DNA of 39,895 bases from Betaproteobacteria bacterium (GTDB taxonomy: Bacteria; Pseudomonadota; Gammaproteobacteria; Burkholderiales; Usitatibacteraceae): positions 1 through 39,895 of the forward strand of contig JAEUMZ010000182.1 of assembly GCA_016790765.1 (NCBI GenBank), read 5' to 3'. The notes under the pieces were generated by a model, which did no database searches, was not told the origin of the DNA, and was given only the letters and a program-made list of their open reading frames with translations. The translations under genes were made by a program, and so were the position numbers. Shown here in pieces: positions 32,843 through 39,895 of the stretch (position 1 is the first letter of the stretch; each line of letters begins with the position of its first letter).

Positions 32843-33682
32843 TCACTTCCCTGCCACCGCCCGGCTCACCGTGGAGTAGTGGACGCCGAACACATCCGCG
32901 ATCGCCTGCAAAGTGTAGTCCCCCGTGGCATAGGCGGCCGTCATGCCTTCCTTCGCATCGTCGAATTCGTCCCGGTAATACGCCAGGGACTTGGCCAGGG
33001 CCCGGCGCTGGGCTCGCGGCACTTCGCGCGCCAGCCCGGCGGGCTTGTTTTCCAGCTGGCTCTGCATGTTCCGGACAAATTCGTCGGTGCCCAGAAAAAT
33101 CTGGCCTTTGAGGCCTTCCCACACGGCAGGACCGCGAACTCCCTCCTGGACGAATTCGGCGTAGCGTGCGACCTGCCGGGCGCGCTGCGCGCCAAACTGG
33201 CCGAGCAGCCAATCGCGGTTCAGCCAGGCGGGCGCATCTGCGCTGCCGATCATCGCCCCATACGAGGACCAGGGCCACCGCTTGGCGTGCTTCACCATGC
33301 CCGCCCGCACCGGGTTGAGCACCACATAGCGGGCCAGTTCCAGAAGATAGCTGTCGCGATCCACCAGGATCGCCTTGTAGCGTCCCTGGAACACGTGACC
33401 AACGCGCCGGTGGCGCTGGTTGACCAGCTGCGTGTACACGCCATTGAGCTGCCGCATCCCCGCGGACAGGTTCGCCTCCGGGGTCTCGACCAGCAGGTGG
33501 TAGTGATTGGTCATCTGGCACCAGGCATGCACCACCCAGTTGAACCGCTCGCAGCATTGCGCAAGGACATTCAGCCAGGCAAGCCGGTCCCCGTCGTCCA
33601 GGTAAATGTCCTCGCGGCGGTCACCGTGTGAAGTGACGTGGTACAGGCCACCGGCGAGTTCGAGGCGTAGGGGTCGGGACAT
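32843..33682 (-). CDS. REP-associated tyrosine transposase (RAYT, Y1/HUH family)
   Basis: 279 residues. The Y1 transposase core (about 5-135) has the HUH motif H60-Y-H62 (CQMTNHYHLLVETP), a conserved tyrosine helix (NGVYTQLVNQRH, Y83) and VGHVFQGRYKAILVD, RYVVLNPVRAGMV and WPWSSYGA, all typical of RAYTs. A C-terminal helix-turn-helix (YTLQAIADVFGVHYSTVSRAV) is probably a DNA-binding domain. RAYTs cut and move REP hairpins rather than themselves. The frame is intact. Its flanks carry short gaccccg repeats instead of a GTAG hairpin, so whether it acts on the REP units elsewhere in the window is uncertain. Confidence 0.93.
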   Translation of the reverse strand: MSRPLRLELAGGLYHVTSHGDRREDIYLDDGDRLAWLNVLAQCCERFNWVVHAWCQMTNHYHLLVETPEANLSAGMRQLNGVYTQLVNQRHRRVGHVFQGRYKAILVDRDSYLLELARYVVLNPVRAGMVKHAKRWPWSSYGAMIGSADAPAWLNRDWLLGQFGAQRARQVARYAEFVQEGVRGPAVWEGLKGQIFLGTDEFVRNMQSQLENKPAGLAREVPRAQRRALAKSLAYYRDEFDDAKEGMTAAYATGDYTLQAIADVFGVHYSTVSRAVAGK

Positions 33683-33721
33683 GGGGGGAGGATAGCGGGG
33701 GGGATGCTATATTGCAAGACC

Positions 33722-33825
33722 TGACCCCGTTCTTGCGTTCTTTGACCCCGTTCTTGCGTTCTTGTGCGTTGACCCCGTTCTTGTGCGTTCTTGCGTTCTT
33801 GCGATGACCCCGTTCTTGACCCCGA
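33722..33825. repeat. Cluster of short direct repeats upstream of the RAYT gene
   Basis: Four exact copies of tgaccccgttcttg (33722-33735, 33743-33756, 33770-33783, 33805-33818) and a fifth partial copy (33817-33825), separated by pieces of cgttcttg. The cluster follows tatattgcaagacc, just beyond the 5' end of the RAYT gene. The other side of the gene (about 32816-32828) carries gtcagggtcgg, a weaker related box. Spacing is irregular (21, 27 and 35), unlike a CRISPR. Confidence 0.85.
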
Positions 33826-33952
33826 AGCGCGTACTGTACGCCGCGAATGTGAATAAGCGCGAACCTCACGAACTGGCTGCCTCAGATCAGGGATTCCACT
33901 ATGATTGAGTCGCCTTCGGGCGCAGTTCACAACCACAAAGATAAGTACTTGC

Positions 33953-36478
33953 ATGGGCCTTCGGAGAACGGCACGGGTCGTGTTGGGCGCGGTGTTCGCC
34001 CTGGTCTTGCCTGCGGTCGCATCGGCGACGCCGGAGGCGTCGTTCGAGATGACGCGCCATCCACTGGAGGCCCGCGCGCTGCGCGACCCGCAAGGCGTGC
34101 TCGATGAACTACCCCCCCTGATCGCCAAGGCACGCGCCGCCAACGACACGCGTGAACTCGCCCTGCTGCACCTCGCCGAATCCAATGCCTGCCGGGTCAA
34201 CGCCAACTGGTTGTGCCAAAGCGAGGCCGGCATGCGCGCACGCGCCGCGGCCGCGGCAGCCGGGCTGCCGCAGCTCGAGGTGCGCGGCCTCATCCTCGAA
34301 AGCCGCGGGCGCATGGCACTGCAGGACTTCAGCCGCGCTGCGCAAATCCTTGGCGAGGCCGACAAGCTGCTGCAGAAACATCCCAACGCGGAGGCCAGGG
34401 CCGACGTCTATCTTGCGTACTCTTCCCTGAGCTATGCGATCGGCAAGCACGCCAAGGCCGCCGAATACGCCGGGCGCGGACTCGAGTCCTTGGGCACGAT
34501 GGCCGCGCCGCTGGTGCGCATCCGGCTTATGCGCAACCAGGCGCGTGCAATGGCGCAGCTCGACGACACCGCAGGCGCACACGAGGTGCTGCGCCAAGCG
34601 ATCGCGCTCGCCAAGGGCGTCCAAGACCCGAAGCTGCAAGCCGAGTTGCATCTGGAGGACGCGCGCGTCGCGCGCCTGACCGGCGATGTGCCGACGCAGG
34701 TCGCCAACGGCCGGCGCGTGCTCGAGCTGGCCAAGCAACTCGCCAACTCGCAACTGTTCGGCCAGGGTCACGAGGTCCTCGGGTTGGCGGCATTCAACCG
34801 CGGCGACAGTGCCGCGGCGGAGCGTGACCTGCGCACGGCGCTGCGCTCGTTTCGGGAACTCAAGCAGGAGCGCGACGAGCGGCGCGTGCTGCGCGCCCTG
34901 GTTCGCAGCCTGCTCGGACGCGGCGCGCCACGCGCGGACCTCGAGGAGCTGGTCGCGCGCTCGCTGGCGCTCGAAACCTCGCTCGAAGCCGACGATCGCA
35001 ACATGGCGGCCGACGACGTCGAGGCGCGACTGAAATTTGCCCAGCAGGAACTCGAGCTGCAGCGCCTCGAGGCGGCCGCCATCCTGGCCGCGCAGGAAGC
35101 GCGGGGCCTTGCCGATCGGCAGCGATTGACGCAGGTGGCCGCCCTGCTGGCATTGGTGCTACTGGGGGTGGTCGGGGTGTTGCTGGCCCTGCAGCATCGC
35201 TTTAACAGCCGCCTCAAGGCCGCCAACGCCCTGCTCGCGGAAAGCGAGTTGCGCTATCGCATGCTGGCCGAGCATTCGCGCGACATGGTGGTGCGCATGC
35301 TGCCCACGGGCAAGCGCCTCTACGTGTCGCCGGCCTCGCGCGACCTGCTTGGCATGGACCCGTCCGAATTCGTCGAGCCGCGCTGGGACCTGGTGCATCC
35401 GGACGACCGCGAACGCCTGCGCGACGCGCTTCGCGCGATGGCGGAAACCGGCGGGGCGTCGACCGTGGTCTACCGGGCGCGCCACGCGGACGGGCACTAT
35501 ATCTGGATCGAAGCGGCGGGCCGCCTGGTGCCGGCCCCAGACGGCGGCAGCACGCCGGAGATCGTCTATTCCGGCCGCGACGTTTCGGCGCGGGTCGAAG
35601 CCGAGCAGGCGCTGGCCGAGCGCGAACGATTCATGCGCGGGGTGACCGACAACATCCCGGCCATGATCGCCCATATCGACCACGACGAGCGCTACACCTT
35701 TGCCAACGCCTATATCTGCCAGATGTTCGGCGTGCAGCGCGAGGACATGATCGGGCGCACCGTGCGCGAGGTTCGCGGCGAGACGCGGTATGCGCAACTC
35801 AAGCCGCACATCGACGCCGTGCTGGACGGTGCTCGCGTGACATTCGAGTGGACCGTGGTCGGCGAGGACCACACGCGGCAGTTCAAGGCCACCTACGTGC
35901 CCGACATCGACGCCTCGGGCACCGTGCGCGGATTCTTCGCGGTCATTTTCGACATCAGCGAACTCAAGGAAGCGCAGGCGAAACTCGACAGCCTGGCACG
36001 CACCGACAGCCTCACGGGTCTGGCCAACCGGCGCGCCTTCGAGGAGGGACTCGGCGAGGCACTGGCGCGCTCGCGCCGCAACGGTGCACCGCTGGCGATG
36101 CTGGTGTTCGACATCGACCGCTTCAAGGAGATCAACGACCGCCGCGGCCATCTTGCCGGCGACGCGGTCATCGTCGCCTTCGCGCGCCGCCTGCAAGCCT
36201 GCGTTCGCCAGGTCGACCTGGTCGCGCGGCTCGGTGGAGATGAGTTCGTCCTGCTCATGGAAAACCCGTCGCCGGGTTCTGGTGAGGCCGTCGCCGGGAA
36301 GCTTCTGGCGGCCATGTCCCTGCCGTTGGCGCTCGACTTCGGAGTCCTTCCAGTCACCACGAGCATCGGCGTGGCCTATGGAACCGGTGACCTTTCCGCC
36401 ACCGAACTCCTGCAGCGCGCCGACCGCGCGCTCTACGCGGCCAAGGAAGCCGGGCGCAACACGTTCCGAGTCGGCTGA
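33953..36478 (+). CDS. Diguanylate cyclase with periplasmic TPR sensor and PAS domains
   Basis: 841 residues from ATG 33953, which gives a signal peptide (MGLRRTARVVLGAVFALVLPAVASA). The periplasmic part (about 26-375) is helical TPR-like. A coiled region (QQELELQRLEAAAILAAQEARG) leads to a transmembrane helix (about 395-417), then two PAS domains (about 433-545, with VHPDDRERLRDALRAM and the YSGRDVSARVEAE tail, and about 560-675). The GGDEF domain follows: DSLTGLANRRAF, the catalytic GGDEF at residues 761-765 and an intact inhibitory RxxD five residues before it (RQVDLVARL). It should make cyclic di-GMP and be product-inhibited. It stands alone, with the repeat cluster upstream. An upstream ATG at 33905 would delay the signal peptide. 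Confidence 0.93.
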   Translation: MGLRRTARVVLGAVFALVLPAVASATPEASFEMTRHPLEARALRDPQGVLDELPPLIAKARAANDTRELALLHLAESNACRVNANWLCQSEAGMRARAAAAAAGLPQLEVRGLILESRGRMALQDFSRAAQILGEADKLLQKHPNAEARADVYLAYSSLSYAIGKHAKAAEYAGRGLESLGTMAAPLVRIRLMRNQARAMAQLDDTAGAHEVLRQAIALAKGVQDPKLQAELHLEDARVARLTGDVPTQVANGRRVLELAKQLANSQLFGQGHEVLGLAAFNRGDSAAAERDLRTALRSFRELKQERDERRVLRALVRSLLGRGAPRADLEELVARSLALETSLEADDRNMAADDVEARLKFAQQELELQRLEAAAILAAQEARGLADRQRLTQVAALLALVLLGVVGVLLALQHRFNSRLKAANALLAESELRYRMLAEHSRDMVVRMLPTGKRLYVSPASRDLLGMDPSEFVEPRWDLVHPDDRERLRDALRAMAETGGASTVVYRARHADGHYIWIEAAGRLVPAPDGGSTPEIVYSGRDVSARVEAEQALAERERFMRGVTDNIPAMIAHIDHDERYTFANAYICQMFGVQREDMIGRTVREVRGETRYAQLKPHIDAVLDGARVTFEWTVVGEDHTRQFKATYVPDIDASGTVRGFFAVIFDISELKEAQAKLDSLARTDSLTGLANRRAFEEGLGEALARSRRNGAPLAMLVFDIDRFKEINDRRGHLAGDAVIVAFARRLQACVRQVDLVARLGGDEFVLLMENPSPGSGEAVAGKLLAAMSLPLALDFGVLPVTTSIGVAYGTGDLSATELLQRADRALYAAKEAGRNTFRVG

Positions 36479-36499
36479 TCCAGCGTGCGGACGCGCGAA

Positions 36500-36570
36500 G
36501 CCCAAACCCAAGACCCCACGCGCCTCTCCAGCCATAACCGCCCCAAACGCCGCACCAGTGCTTGACTTTG
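36500..36570 (+). repeat. Dispersed 3'-intergenic repeat, copy 5
   Basis: It begins 21 bases after the diguanylate cyclase stop: gcccaaacccaagacccc, middle ctccagccataaccgcccca, end cgccgcaccagtgcttgacttt. It is the best match to copy 1. It lies between convergent genes. Confidence 0.65.
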
Positions 36571-36604
36571 CCCCATGAGTCCCCAACACACGGCAGATAC
36601 CGCC

Positions 36605-37879
36605 TCACACCGTCCCGCGCACCATCCCGATCAGCCTCTCGAGGATCTTCGCGCCATCGGCACGCAGCCCGTTGTGCTCGTACTCGTTGGTGATCCAGAG
36701 TTGCACGTTGGGCACCACGCGCGCGGTCTCCTCGCCGAATTCGCGCGGCACGTACATGTCGTCGAAGTAGACAGCGCAGGCGGTGGGCACGGTGTTGCGG
36801 GCAAGCACGGCCGGGTCGTAGAGGCGCGGCCAGTCCGCGTGGCGGGCGATCAATTCACCTGCCGCCTTCAGGGGCGTCAGCGCGGCGTAGTCCTCGTACA
36901 TCCATGGGTACACCATTTCGCCGCCGAACAGCGGTTCGCCGGCGGCGAATTCCGGAAACTCGGCCAGGATGCGCTCCGCCGCCCAGGGCGTCGCCGCCCC
37001 TTGCGCGTAACAGCCTTCCTGCAACAGGGTGTAGATCGGATTGGTGTCGAAGGCCTGCGAGTGCTCGAAGCGCGTGAGGAAGTTGTGGCCCAACGCGCGT
37101 GAGCCATCGGCCAATGTGACGAACGCATCCTCGATCAGGTAGTGCACGGTCTCGAAGCCGTCGCTCATGCCGAACGCAATGCCGGCCTGCAGGAAGCGGC
37201 GCGGCGTGAGGACGCCGCCGCCCGGCAAGGGCACGCGATGGCGCGTCAGATGCTCGACGATCTCGTTCACCCGCGCGCGGTCGCCGGGGTAGCGCGCGAA
37301 GTAGCGGCGGTTCTTTTCGATCACGCGCGGGTAGCAGGCGCGGTACACGTCCTCCGCCGGGCGCGTGAGCGAGGGCACGCCGCCGGTGACGAACGCTTCC
37401 TTCAGCCCCTGCGGTGCCAGCGAGAGGTAGGTGAAGGAACAGAACCCGCCATAGCTCTGGCCGAGGATGCTCCACGGCCGGCTGGGCGACAGCCGCGCGC
37501 GGATCGCTTCCGCATCGCGCACGATGTTGTCGGCGCGGAACTGCATCACGTACGCCGCCTGCTCCTTCGGCGTGAGGCCCGCCAGCGTTTGGGTTGTGAG
37601 CGGTGTGGAGCGCCCGGTACCGCGCTGGTCCAGCAGCAGCACGCGGTACTCATTCAGCGCGCGGCCGATCCAGCCGGTGGCGCCGGTCGGCCGCGGAGAC
37701 CCGAACCCGGGCCCGCCCTGGAAGAACACCAGGTAGGGCAGGTCGCGGTCCAACTGGCCTGGCCGCGTGAGTTCGCGTGCGAAGACACGGATCGTCCGCG
37801 CCGGGTGGGCGTAATCAAGCGGCAAATCGAAGCTGAGATCGCGGGTTTGCAGGCCCGGCAGCTGGTGGGTTTCAATCAT
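36605..37879 (-). CDS. Alpha/beta-hydrolase peptidase, proline iminopeptidase-like (S33)
   Basis: 424 residues. The oxyanion-hole motif GGPG is at 55-58, DQRGTGRS at 84-91 and the nucleophile S142 lies in GQSYGG. A catalytic Asp (YFDDMYVP) and His (NEYEHNGL) come near the C-terminus. This is the layout of family S33, whose members release N-terminal proline or other residues from peptides. There is no signal peptide, so it is cytoplasmic. ATG 37879 overlaps the stop of the amino acid permease gene by 4 bases. Uptake followed by peptide or amide hydrolysis is therefore a plausible shared job, although the permease family carries amino acids rather than peptides. Confidence 0.93.
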   Translation of the reverse strand: MIETHQLPGLQTRDLSFDLPLDYAHPARTIRVFARELTRPGQLDRDLPYLVFFQGGPGFGSPRPTGATGWIGRALNEYRVLLLDQRGTGRSTPLTTQTLAGLTPKEQAAYVMQFRADNIVRDAEAIRARLSPSRPWSILGQSYGGFCSFTYLSLAPQGLKEAFVTGGVPSLTRPAEDVYRACYPRVIEKNRRYFARYPGDRARVNEIVEHLTRHRVPLPGGGVLTPRRFLQAGIAFGMSDGFETVHYLIEDAFVTLADGSRALGHNFLTRFEHSQAFDTNPIYTLLQEGCYAQGAATPWAAERILAEFPEFAAGEPLFGGEMVYPWMYEDYAALTPLKAAGELIARHADWPRLYDPAVLARNTVPTACAVYFDDMYVPREFGEETARVVPNVQLWITNEYEHNGLRADGAKILERLIGMVRGTV

Positions 37880-39324
37880 GGCTTGGCAAGAGCAGAGTGG
37901 CGCATGCTGAAGGCGAAGTACCACGCCAGGGCCACGGCGATCCACACGCCGAACACCACGAAAGTGGTGCGCGACAGGTCCTTCATGATGTACAGGCACG
38001 AGGCGATGGAGGCGAAGGGGATGAGGTACGGGCCGAAGGGCACGCGGAATCCGTCGCCCGCCACATTGCCCTCCCGCGCCTGCATCGCGCGCACCACGGG
38101 TACGGCGGCGGACACCAGCGCGAAAGCGGTCAGCGTGCCCATGCTCACCATGTCCCACAGGAAGCCGGAATCGACCGTGCCGGCGATGGCCGCCACCACC
38201 ATGCTGACGATCAAGGTATTGATGCGCGGCGTGCGCGTGGCCTCGTCGACGCGCGCAAAGCGCTCGCCGATCAGCCCGTCGCGGCTCATGGCGTAGAGGA
38301 TGCGCGTCTGGCCGTAGAGGCTCACCAGCGTCACGCTGAACACCGAGATCACCGCCCCGGCCGAGAGCACGATGGCCGGCCAGGCCTGCCCGGTGACGTC
38401 CTTGACGATCACGGCCAGCCCCGCGTCCTGCCCGGCAAATTTCGCGGCCGGCTGCGCGCCCACCGCCGCAACGGCGACCAGGAAGTACGCGCCGGAGACC
38501 ACCAGCAGCGCAATGAGGATCGCCACCGGCACGGTGCGCCGGGGGTCCTTCGCTTCCGCGCCGCCGGTCGCCACCGTGTCCAGGCCGATGAAGGAAAAGA
38601 ACACCGTGGCCGCCGCCGCGGTCACGCCGGTCATGCCGCCCACGCCCTTGCCGTCCTCGGCAAAGAAGAACGGCGTGAAGTGGGCGCTGTTGAAGCCGGT
38701 AAAGGCCACCGCGGCAAAGAACAGCAGCACGGCAATCTTGATCCACACCAGCACGGTGTTGGTGCCCACGGAATCTTTCACCCCGCGCGTGAGCAGCACG
38801 CAGCACAGCGCCACCAGCAGCACCGGCGGCAGGTTGAACTTGCCGGCATGGAACTCCGCGCCCTCCTTGCCGGCCACGATCATCGGCGAGCGCAGCGCTT
38901 CCGGTATTTGCCAGCCGATGGTGTTGTCGAGGAAGTTGTTCAGGTATGCGGACCAGCCGATCGCCGTCGCGCTGGCCGCCAATCCATATTCAAGCAGCAG
39001 GCACGCCGCCACCGCATACGCGGCGAACTCGCCCAGCGTGGCATAGGTGAAGGTGTACGACGAACCGGACCCGGGAATGCGCGCGGACAATTCCGCATAG
39101 CAGAGCGCGGTCAGCCCTGCGGTGATGGCGGCGATCACGAACGACAGGATCACCGCCGGCCCGGCCTTGGGCACCGCCTCGGGCAAGACAAAGAAGATGC
39201 CGGTGCCGATGGTGGCGCCAATGCCGAGCATCGCCAGCGGGGTCACGCCGAGCGAGCGCTCCAGTCCGCCGGACGATTCGGCGTCGAAGGACTTCTTGCG
39301 CGTGAAGGGCGAGGAGGCGGTCAT
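37876..39324 (-). CDS. APC-superfamily amino acid permease
   Basis: 482 residues with about 12 to 14 transmembrane segments. The N-terminal motif LGIGATIGTGIFFVLPEAVPKAGPAVILSF is the substrate- and ion-binding unwound helix of APC transporters, and AELSARIPGSGSSYTFTYATLGE is the conserved helix 2-3 region. FFSFIGLDTVATGGAEAKDPRRTVPVAI marks helix 6. The length and motifs are those of the CAT/YfnA-like group for cationic or branched amino acids. It is the first gene of a two-gene unit with the S33 peptidase, and its stop overlaps that start. Confidence 0.94.
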   Translation of the reverse strand: MTASSPFTRKKSFDAESSGGLERSLGVTPLAMLGIGATIGTGIFFVLPEAVPKAGPAVILSFVIAAITAGLTALCYAELSARIPGSGSSYTFTYATLGEFAAYAVAACLLLEYGLAASATAIGWSAYLNNFLDNTIGWQIPEALRSPMIVAGKEGAEFHAGKFNLPPVLLVALCCVLLTRGVKDSVGTNTVLVWIKIAVLLFFAAVAFTGFNSAHFTPFFFAEDGKGVGGMTGVTAAAATVFFSFIGLDTVATGGAEAKDPRRTVPVAILIALLVVSGAYFLVAVAAVGAQPAAKFAGQDAGLAVIVKDVTGQAWPAIVLSAGAVISVFSVTLVSLYGQTRILYAMSRDGLIGERFARVDEATRTPRINTLIVSMVVAAIAGTVDSGFLWDMVSMGTLTAFALVSAAVPVVRAMQAREGNVAGDGFRVPFGPYLIPFASIASCLYIMKDLSRTTFVVFGVWIAVALAWYFAFSMRHSALAKP

Positions 39325-39671
39325 GTGGGAATGGGCGCCGGAGGCGTTTGCATCGGGACAGGCGGCACTCTATCACCGCACGGGGCAGGCGCTTTCGTGC
39401 GCGCATTCGGCTGTGAATGGACACGTTCGGACACGCTCATTGCAACGCTTTGCCACATGCGCGGCTCCATTGCTTTCCAACGCCAATTCGTCCGCGTCCG
39501 GTGCTTCGATTCCCGCGTTTCGTCGGAATCGCATCGATTCGCCGCACGCCGTGCGTCAAAGTGGCGTCGTTGCGCAGAACCCGCCATGGATTCAAACCAA
39601 GTTGACGAGCGGGCATTCGGGAGGCGCATCGCCACATCATCCATTCCATCCAATACTTCCGAAGGATCATC
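39325..39671. other. Gene-free stretch between divergent genes
   Basis: 347 bases between the start of the permease and the start of the last gene. I see no RNA gene, repeat family or convincing operator. It has lower G+C than its neighbours in places, with tgtgaatggacacgttcggacacg near 39411 as the only notable local repetition. It should hold both promoters, but I cannot place them. Confidence 0.5.
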
Positions 39672-39895
39672 ATGAACAAGCTCATCGCCGTCTCTTCCCT
39701 TTCCGCCGCCCTGTTCTCCGCCGCCGCCTTCGCGCAAACCGCCGACCGCGTGGAAGTGCAGGCCACCAACCTCACGCGCATCCAGGCCGCCGACGTGTTC
39801 AAGGAATTCAAGGGCACGTACGACATGGACGACGGTTCGCGCCTGACCTTCAGCAAGGCCGCCGGGCGCTACTACGCCACCGTCGGCGCCAGCGA
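39672..39895 (+). CDS. Exported protein of unknown function, cut by window end
   Basis: Only the first 74 codons are present, and the reading frame stays open to the last base. ATG 39672 begins a clear signal peptide (MNKLIAVSSLSAALFSAAAFAQ), then a mature N-terminus of about 52 residues with TNLTRIQAADVFKEFKGTYDMDDGSRLTF and GRYYATVGAS. The mix of charged and aromatic residues is unlike shadow frames here. The aggatc element about 5 bases upstream is a possible ribosome-binding site. The family was not recognised from this fragment. Confidence 0.8.
   Translation, partial: MNKLIAVSSLSAALFSAAAFAQTADRVEVQATNLTRIQAADVFKEFKGTYDMDDGSRLTFSKAAGRYYATVGAS

Noticed and set aside
33722..33825. CRISPR array
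   Set aside because: Units are only 14 bases, spacing is irregular, the spacers are themselves made of repeat pieces and no cas gene is near.
32738..33825. Insertion sequence with terminal inverted repeats and target duplication
   Set aside because: I found no matching ends or target duplication around the RAYT gene. RAYTs are usually not self-mobile.

Overview
The window is GC-rich chromosomal DNA from a proteobacterium, most likely a betaproteobacterium. The DUF2863 gene points that way, since that family is essentially betaproteobacterial, and so does the mix of RND, MscS, TauE/SafE, LysR and APC families. I cannot name the genus. There is no phage, plasmid or CRISPR signature. The mobile DNA is small: one REP-associated tyrosine transposase (RAYT), REP-like hairpins, two MITE-like elements and a dispersed intergenic repeat.

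Layout. 1-489: tRNA-Leu(CAA), its terminator inside a larger palindrome, three hairpins and the first dispersed repeat. 490-5035 (minus): a four-gene MacAB-like ABC export operon (adaptor, ATPase, two FtsX-type permeases). 5194-7939: a LysR regulator divergent from malate synthase A (aceB), with a 14-bp palindrome holding both -35 boxes. 7947-8969: an exported protein with two thioredoxin folds. 9116-14145: an RND adaptor, RND pump and DUF2892 operon divergent from an ArsR-type repressor whose cysteine pair matches BigR/SqrR persulfide sensors. Here the AT-rich operator overlaps both -10 boxes. 14278-19022: two exported amidohydrolase-family proteins holding three domains, only one with an obvious HxH metal motif; a MITE-like element sits at the start of the second gene. 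19191-21558: TauE/SafE permease and an MscS channel fused to a cyclic-nucleotide domain.

21717-25753 (minus): KTSC protein, aldo/keto reductase, two poorly known small proteins (one cysteine-rich), SDR, zinc-ribbon protein and GlcG-like protein. 26108-28015 (minus): AlkD-like repair protein, YHS lipoprotein and membrane-anchored SRPBCC protein. 28151-29335: DUF2863. 29542-32737: a TPR plus beta-barrel outer-membrane protein followed 7 bases later by an exported FecR-domain protein with a glycine-rich beta C-terminus, resembling a type XI (Slam-like) translocator and cargo pair. 32843-33825: the RAYT and a cluster of short repeats. 33953-36478: a periplasmic-sensing diguanylate cyclase. 36605-39324 (minus): an S33 peptidase and an amino acid permease that overlap by 4 bases. 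39672-end: the start of an exported protein cut by the window edge.

The most interesting parts are the FecR/Slam-like pair, the BigR/SqrR-like control of an RND pump, the two compact divergent promoters, and a roughly 70-bp repeat found five times, always just after the 3' end of a plus-strand gene.
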